Assembly (NCBI GenBank): GCA_004026145.2
Contig: CP034989.1
Span: forward strand, 2,866,134 to 2,930,133
Length of the DNA stretch: 64,000 bases
From: Takifugu bimaculatus
Taxonomy: Eukaryota; Chordata; Actinopteri; Tetraodontiformes; Tetraodontidae
Reading direction: 5' to 3'
Part shown: piece after piece, positions 57,914 through 64,000 of the stretch
Layout of the letters: every line of letters starts with the position of its first letter
Numbering within the stretch: the first letter of the stretch is position 1
Notes under the pieces: generated by a model
The model's input: only the letters and a program-made list of their open reading frames with translations
The model's database searches: none
What the model was told of the DNA's origin: nothing
Position numbers and translations under genes: made by a program

Positions 57914-60900
57914 ATGATTAAAAAGTTTGACAAGAAGGACGAGGAGTCTGGTAGGTTTTAAGGATTACGTTGTTGAATTGTGAGAGTGTTTGAAGAATAG
58001 CTGTTTTTGGACATGTAAATGGAGGATAACTTAGATGCTAGTGTTGAGCTAACCTGTCAGATTTCACCGACCTGCTAATAAATGATAGCTTTGTAGATTT
58101 ATTATCGTGGTTTCTAACCTTATTTCGCAATTTACAGCATGCATTTAAGGATATACTATGACTGGCACTTGCATTTCTAAAGGTTTCGTTCAATTGTATG
58201 GTGATCGCGGGTCACAGCCTTTAGCTTTCCTAGCTAAGCTACAACAGCTGGACGTTTCCAAAGTTTGATATTTTTTCCATGCACACACGAGATAGGTGAA
58301 ATATATATATGTTCTGCACTATCGTCTTTATTTAAGTTGGGAATATCAAAATGATATTCCTTTGATTAGTGGTAAATATGTATGATCTATATAGGTTGTA
58401 GCGTCATCACTACCCCTGACTGCCGTTACATAATTTATATATTCTTAATACTATGGACAGAAAATATTAGGCTTAATTGTTCAGATGTCTGACTCTGTCC
58501 ATTTGTTATTTAGGAAGCGGGTCAAACCCTTTCCAGAATCTTGAGAAGAGTGCTGTCTTGCAGGAGGTAATATATGTGCCTTATTATTATCATTTTATTT
58601 TTTATTTTATTTTAACACAACACAAAACAACACATATCTGCATCAGATTTGTAGATGAACAAATATTTAACACCAGAATTCATGTAGTAAAATAACTAAT
58701 GCCTTGTTTACAGGCACGTATTTTCAATGAGACTCCCATCAACCCACGAAGATGCCTGCATATTCTGACCAAGATTATTTACCTCCTGAACCAGGTAAAA
58801 CGTCACGTTACCAGTGTTGTAGGTGAGTATAATGATTATCCAGACAGGAGTTTAATGCTTGTTCTTGTGCTGTTGTTAATTTAGGGGGAGCATTTTGGGA
58901 CCACAGAGGCCACTGAGGCTTTCTTTGCAATGACCAGGCTCTTTCAGTCAAACGATGTAAGAATTCAGCTCCGTATTTGTCCTGTTTTTGTCGAGTATTG
59001 TCTAAATCTGTCCTCATTGCTGTTTTTCCCCAGCAAACCCTGAGGAGGATGTGCTACCTGACCATTAAAGAGATGGCCAACATCTCTGAGGATGTCATCA
59101 TTGTCACTAGCAGGTCTGTGCTATATTCTTCTTTCTCAGCATCTTTGCTAACTTTAGCCCTAAACTGTGAATAGAATATTGTTGTGGGGTCTGGTCTGTT
59201 ATGCTGTTAATCTTTGTGTGATATTTTACAGCCTAACTAAAGACATGACTGGGAAGGAAGATGTTTACCGGGGACCTGCCATCCGAGCCCTGTGCAGGAT
59301 TACAGATGTAAGTGTCTCGTTACTCCCTTTTTCACGTTACAATTACTTTTTAATTTAAAGCAGAAACACCGTAAATACCAACTTTATCACCAGTATTGTG
59401 TGGATAATTAGTCTCTTTTCTGTCACACAGACGACCATGTTACAAGCCATTGAGCGATACATGAAGCAGGCTATTGTTGACAAGGTTCCCAGTGTTTCCA
59501 GTTCCGCCCTGGTCTCCTCTCTGGTAAATACATGTCCTGAGTTTGACCACATGTGTTTGGGTTTATGGTTATGTCGACGTGTTTAATACCACATTACGTC
59601 ATTCTTTTTACCGGGTTAAATCACGTCTGTTGTGTTCAGCACATGGTGAAGATGAGCTACGATGTGGTGAAGCGTTGGGTGAATGAAGCTCAGGAGGCTG
59701 CTTCCAGTGATAACATCATGGTCCAGGTAGGTGGTACACCTCGCAGAAAGACCCCGTGTCGTGTGTGTAGGTGTGGGCTCAATAGACCGAGAGGTTTGGT
59801 TCAGGCAGAGGGGAACAGAAGTCCAGTCTAAGCACGTAGATATTGTATGTTTACTGTGTAGATGTGCTACTTGACCAGAATGCTGTTTTTTTTCTCCCCA
59901 GTACCACGCTTTGGGTCTGTTGTATCACCTCAGGAAGAACGACCGCCTCGCTGTCACCAAGATGCTCAACAAGTTCACCAAATCTGGCCTTAAGTCTCCC
60001 TTTGCCTACTGCATGCTGATCAGGATCGCCAGTAAGCTGCTGGATGAGACCGAAGCCGGGTGAGCAGACCTGCAGCAGTCGGGTGGTACGGCGGGGGGTG
60101 TGTGGACACGGAGGGGTTGTTGACGGTGTTTTCTTCTGTCTCTGTGTCGTCAGCCACGACAGTCCTCTGTTCGACTTCATCGAGAGCTGCCTGAGGAACA
60201 AGAACGAGATGGTGGTGTACGAGGCTGCGTCGGCCATCGTCCACATGCCGAACTGCACTGCCAGGGAACTGGCTCCTGCTGTGTCCGGTCAGAACACGAA
60301 ACGTTTGAATGATGAGAAGGAACCTTATGTAGTCGTAAAGGTTTGAGCTTTGTAAATTGGGTTTGTTGCAGTGTTGCAGCTCTTCTGCAGTTCCCCCAAA
60401 GCAGCCTTGAGATATGCTGCAGTCAGAACCCTCAACAAGGTAGCGCTTCATTAAATATTGCTTATTTTTAACTAATTTGTTATTCCAAAGTTAGTTGCAT
60501 GCAAAGTGTTCAGAACACACCTGTAATATTACTTACGTCCACCAGGTGGCCATGAAGCACCCATCAGCCGTGACTGCGTGCAACCTGGACCTGGAGAACC
60601 TGATCACTGACTCCAACCGCAGCATCGCCACGCTGGCCATTACCACTCTGCTCAAGACGGGCAGCGAGAGCAGCGTGGATCGCCTCATGAAGCAGATCTC
60701 CTCATTCGTGTCCGAGATCTCGGACGAGTTCAAGGTCGGAAGGAGAAGATCACCATCTCGTCTGGTTGATTTAGTTTGTGCTGCAGTTCCTCATCTGTGC
60801 TGTCTCTGTGTTCCTCAGGTGGTGGTGGTGCAGGCCATCAGCGCTCTGTGCCAGAAGTATCCCAGGAAGCACAGCGTCATGATGAACTTCCTGTCCAACA

Positions 60901-63103
60901 TGCTCCGAGATGATGTAAGTTTACCGAGGTGGCGTCGGATTTGCTCGCGTCCTCCTCAGCGATGAGTCGCGTGCGCTAAAGCGGATCTCTACCCCGCAGG
61001 GCGGCTTCGAGTACAAGCGCGCCATCGTGGACTGCATCATCAGCATCATCGAGGAGAACCCGGAGAGCAAGGAGACGGGTTTGGCTCATCTGTGCGAGTT
61101 CATCGAGGACTGCGAGCACACGGTGCTGGCCACGAAAATCCTGCACCTGCTGGGCAAGGAGGGCCCGCGCACCCCCCAGCCGTCCAAGTACATCCGCTTC
61201 ATTTTCAACCGGGTGGTGCTGGAGAGTGAAGCAGTTCGTGCAGGTAGCGTGACCCCGCTAACGCTAGCATCTATTAAATGCAACCATTGTCCCATTCCCT
61301 CACATAATCTCTCCGTCCTCCAGCCGCTGTCAGTGCTCTGGCTAAATTTGGAGCTCAGAATGATGATCTGCTGCCGAGCGTGCTGGTCCTCATGCAGAGG
61401 TAGCCACGAGCGTTTGTTTCCTGCTGGTTTTTGTTGCTCTTCGAAGAATGGTTCACAGTGTAACTCAAACCCGGCTCTCCCTGTAGGTGCATGATGGACA
61501 GCGACGACGAAGTGCGCGACAGGGCCACCTTCTACATGAACGTGCTGCAGCAGAAGCAGAAGGCCCTGAATGCAGCCTACATCTTCAATGGTAAATAAAC
61601 ACACACACACACACACAGGGTCTGTGTAGATATCAGGTTGTGAGTGTGTCTTGTGCCGCTGTCAGGTTTGTCCGTCTCCATCCCTGGCCTGGAGAAGTCT
61701 CTGCACCAGTACACTTTAGAACCTTCGGAGAAACCTTTCGACATGAAGTCTGTCCCTCTGGCGACCACCCCCATCACAGAGCAGAAAACTGGTACGGCAC
61801 CACACCCCTGCTGTTGAGTTTGATGTTCTGTTTATCAAGAATTTGCACCTCTCATTCTCAGAAATCGCTCCTGCTGCCACCAGCAAGCTGCCAGAAAGGT
61901 TGGCCCCGTCGCGGCAGGATATCTACCAAGGTCAGCCGGTAGCCCTGTCGTCAGGTTGAAGGTCACAGGCTTCGCAGACTGACCTGTCCCCTCTCGTCGT
62001 TAACAGAACAACTGGCCGCCATCCCAGAGTTCCAGGGTCTCGGCCCGCTCTTTAAGTCCTCCGATCCGGTGCAGCTGACGGAGGCCGAGACCGAGTACGT
62101 GGTGCGCTGCATCAAACACACGTTCGCCAGGCACATGGTCTTCCAGTTCGACTGCACGAACACTTTGAACGACCAGCTGCTGCAGAAGGTGATGGTGCAG
62201 ATGGAGCCGTCGGAGGCCTACGAGGTGATCCACTACATCCCGGCCCCCAGCCTCCCCTACAGTCAGCCCGGTTCCTGCTACTCACTCGTCCGCCTGCCTG
62301 ATGACGACCCAACAGCCGGTCTGTTGCTTTTATACACACACACACAACGATTATGTTCTCCATTATCCATATTAACCCATCGTCTCCCTTCAGTGTCGTG
62401 CACGTTCAGCTGCACCATGAAATATCTGGTCAGAGACTGCGACCCCAACACAGGAGAGCCCGACGACGACGGTTACGACGACGAGTACGTGGTACGTGAG
62501 AACGCCGCGCGTGCAGGCGGCCAGATCGGTGACCTTTGTGTCCGGGCGCCGCTGTAAAACGATCTCCCTCACCTCTCGTGTGTCTCAGCTGGAGGATCTG
62601 GAGGTGACGGTGGCCGACCACATCCAGAAGGTTCTGAAACCCAACTTCGGGGCGGCGTGGGAAGAAGTGGGAGACGAGTTTGAGAAGGAAGAGACATTCG
62701 CCCTGGCGTCCGTGCGGACGTTAGACGGTACGGTCAGGCCGCGACTCAAGGCTCGTATTCGATGTTCAGCGTGTGGACCGATGTGTGTTTGTGTTGTACA
62801 GAGGCGGTGGGGAACATCATCAGCTTCCTGGGGATGCAGCCCTGCGAGCGCTCCGACAAAGTTCCCGAAAACAAAAACTCGCACGTCCTCTTCCTCGCTG
62901 GTGGGTGTCTGACTTCGGCTCTTGTGGTTGCGCCCGCCATCGTTGCGCATTCTGATGTCTCTCTCGTCTCAGGTGTGTTCCGGGGGGGTCACGACGTGCT
63001 GGTCCGCGCTCGCCTGGCGCTGGCCGACGGCGTCACCATGCAGGTGACGGTTCGCAGCAGCGAGGAGACGGTCGTCGACGTCATTCTGGCGTCCGTCGGC
63101 TAA
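57914..63103 (+). CDS. copg2: Coatomer subunit gamma (COPI), complete, 23 exons
   Basis: Gamma-COP is a subunit of the F-subcomplex of the COPI coat, which buds vesicles for Golgi-to-ER and intra-Golgi transport and binds ARF1 and dilysine cargo. Exons run from 57914-57950 ([13 protein letters not shown]) through, among others, 58514-58566, 58714-58794, 59902-60059, 60546-60734, 61000-61243 and 62007-62318 to 62973-63103. Phases agree throughout and no stop interrupts; the sum is 873 residues (human COPG1 874, COPG2 871). The N-terminal two thirds form an armadillo-like solenoid ([20 protein letters not shown]), then a linker and the appendage domain (residues about 600-873), ending [16 protein letters not shown]. 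The paralogue is assigned by its tail-to-tail mest neighbour. Confidence 0.95.
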
Positions 63104-63275
63104 ATCATGCGGCTATGTCACTTTTTTTTGGGTCTATTTTCGTCGTCTCGCAGCTCAGAAAGGAAAATTAGAGCAACAATTATGCGTGAAAGTCAACCTA
63201 TAAAATCTTTTATCACTTTTCTTTCCACTGTCTAAAGGTCCTCATGTTCTCTCTGAAACACAGCTGTTCGTGTTA

Positions 63276-63281
63276 ATTAAA
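63276..63281 (+). terminator. copg2: copg2 polyadenylation signal
   Basis: ATTAAA 173 bp after the copg2 stop. Only about 43 bp separate it from the mest signal on the other strand. Confidence 0.5.
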
Positions 63282-63323
63282 CGCTGTCAAAGTACAACAC
63301 TCGCGCTTGTGTATAAAACTACT

Positions 63324-63329
63324 TTTATT
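63324..63329 (-). terminator. mest: mest polyadenylation signal
   Basis: TTTATT on the plus strand is AATAAA on the minus strand, 152 bp past the mest stop codon. Confidence 0.6.
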
Positions 63330-63480
63330 CAAAGAAAAGTTAGCAATTTCATTGAAATGTAGAAAATCATAGAAAACCTGTTGGTGCAGCTGAATGTGAC
63401 ACTTTGCACTTGAAGAATCAAAACTAAAGATGCACACATCACTCCATCAGAGCAGCACTTCCTTCTCCTTTGGTTCCCCC

Positions 63481-63743
63481 TCAGAATGAGTGGATAAAGT
63501 TGAAATACGCGTTGAGGAAGCCGGTTGGATCCTCCAGCTGAGGGTAGTGGCTGATATGTTCGTCCAGGATGGTCAGCGTAGACCTCTGGACCAGCTGCCT
63601 GCAGGAGGCGACATTTCAGTCATAATCTGCTGAAGAGCAAATCTGTAATGTGTGTCGGTGGTAGTGGGGGAGCACCTACTGGTAAAGTCGAATGAATTGG
63701 GGATGGGGGTTGACTGGGTCCAACGGGCCATAGATCATGTGCA
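63481..63743 (-). CDS. mest: Mesoderm-specific transcript homologue (alpha/beta hydrolase), last two exons
   Basis: MEST/PEG1 is an ER-associated alpha/beta-hydrolase-fold protein, paternally expressed in mammals. Minus-strand exons 63743-63680 and 63598-63481 join in phase 2. They read VHMIYGPLDPVNPHPQFIRL, then STLTILDEHISHYPQLEDPT and GFLNAYFNFIHSF, ending at TGA (63483-63481). The C-terminus matches mammalian MEST (YGPLDPVNP..., DDHISHYPQLEDP, GFLNAY...INSF). The GPLDPVNP strand carries the acidic-residue position of the hydrolase triad and HISHYPQLEDP the catalytic His region. The rest of the gene lies beyond the right edge. Confidence 0.93.
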
Positions 63744-64000
63744 CTAAAGGACAAGAAGGATTGTTGTAGCTAAGTGAAGCAATTTTATTTTTTTTTTTTA
63801 ACATCTGTCACCATATGCTGCCTGTCAGGTCTTTTAAGATAAAGAAAATGTAAGGTGGGTGGCAGGGATTAGCTCAGTCACTGATGCTGAGTGCCACAAC
63901 CTGGTAGATGTTCCCAGCTAGGTTAGGTTACCCTAACTACCATTTGTTCAAAGGCTACTTAAGTCTTGTTCTGCTGGACAAGATATATTTTCAGCCATGG
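63744..64000 (-). other. mest: mest intron (partial)
   Basis: Sequence upstream, on the minus strand, of the penultimate mest exon. No further mest exon is visible before the window edge. It contains a T-rich tract near 63784-63800. Confidence 0.6.

Noticed and set aside
63860..63940. tRNA- or SINE-like head (TTAGCTCAGT) in the mest intron
   Set aside because: No convincing B box follows at the right distance.

Overview
The window is nuclear DNA from a bony fish, most likely a percomorph with a compact genome (pufferfish-like; the species is an inference). The signs are multi-exon genes with introns often only 70-150 bp long, GT-AG splice sites, many (TG)n/(CA)n tracts, small teleost transposon fragments, and proteins that read as clear orthologues of vertebrate genes. 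There is no operon structure and no sign of bacterial or viral DNA.

Layout, left to right: 1-1839 is the 3' end of exoc4 (+), an intron and then the last coding exon. 3891-12510 is a complete lrguk gene (+), 20 coding exons. 12511-24207 is about 11.7 kb with no recognisable gene. 24208-53982 is a very large collagen VII-like gene (+), about 104 exons: signal peptide, VWA, seven fibronectin-III units (one broken), a Thr-rich linker, a second VWA, an interrupted Gly-X-Y helix split by a very long charged hinge, and a C-terminal Kunitz domain. A tRNA-Lys(CTT) gene lies in one of its introns. 55921-56533 holds a urocortin-3 gene (+). 57914-63103 is a complete coatomer gamma gene (+, copg2 by position), 23 exons. 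63481-63743 is the 3' end of mest (-), running tail-to-tail into copg2.

The genes are unrelated in function: exocyst tethering, a spermiogenesis protein, an anchoring-fibril type collagen, a CRF-family neuropeptide, a COPI coat subunit and an alpha/beta-hydrolase. They are held together by synteny. exoc4-lrguk and copg2-mest both match human 7q32-33. The collagen VII-urocortin pair mirrors human COL7A1-UCN2 on 3p21.

The most interesting locus is the collagen gene. Its central hinge is about 416 codons, against 39 residues in human collagen VII. The metal-binding (MIDAS) residues are lost from VWA1 and kept in VWA2, the reverse of what I recall for human. One FNIII unit carries frame breaks but is flanked by phase-1 introns, so it could be skipped in frame. 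One helix exon has a length that is not a multiple of three. At least one intron starts with GC. An extra FNIII-like stretch lies near the Kunitz domain. All exon boundaries were assigned by eye from splice consensus, reading phase and homology, with no alignment or transcript data.
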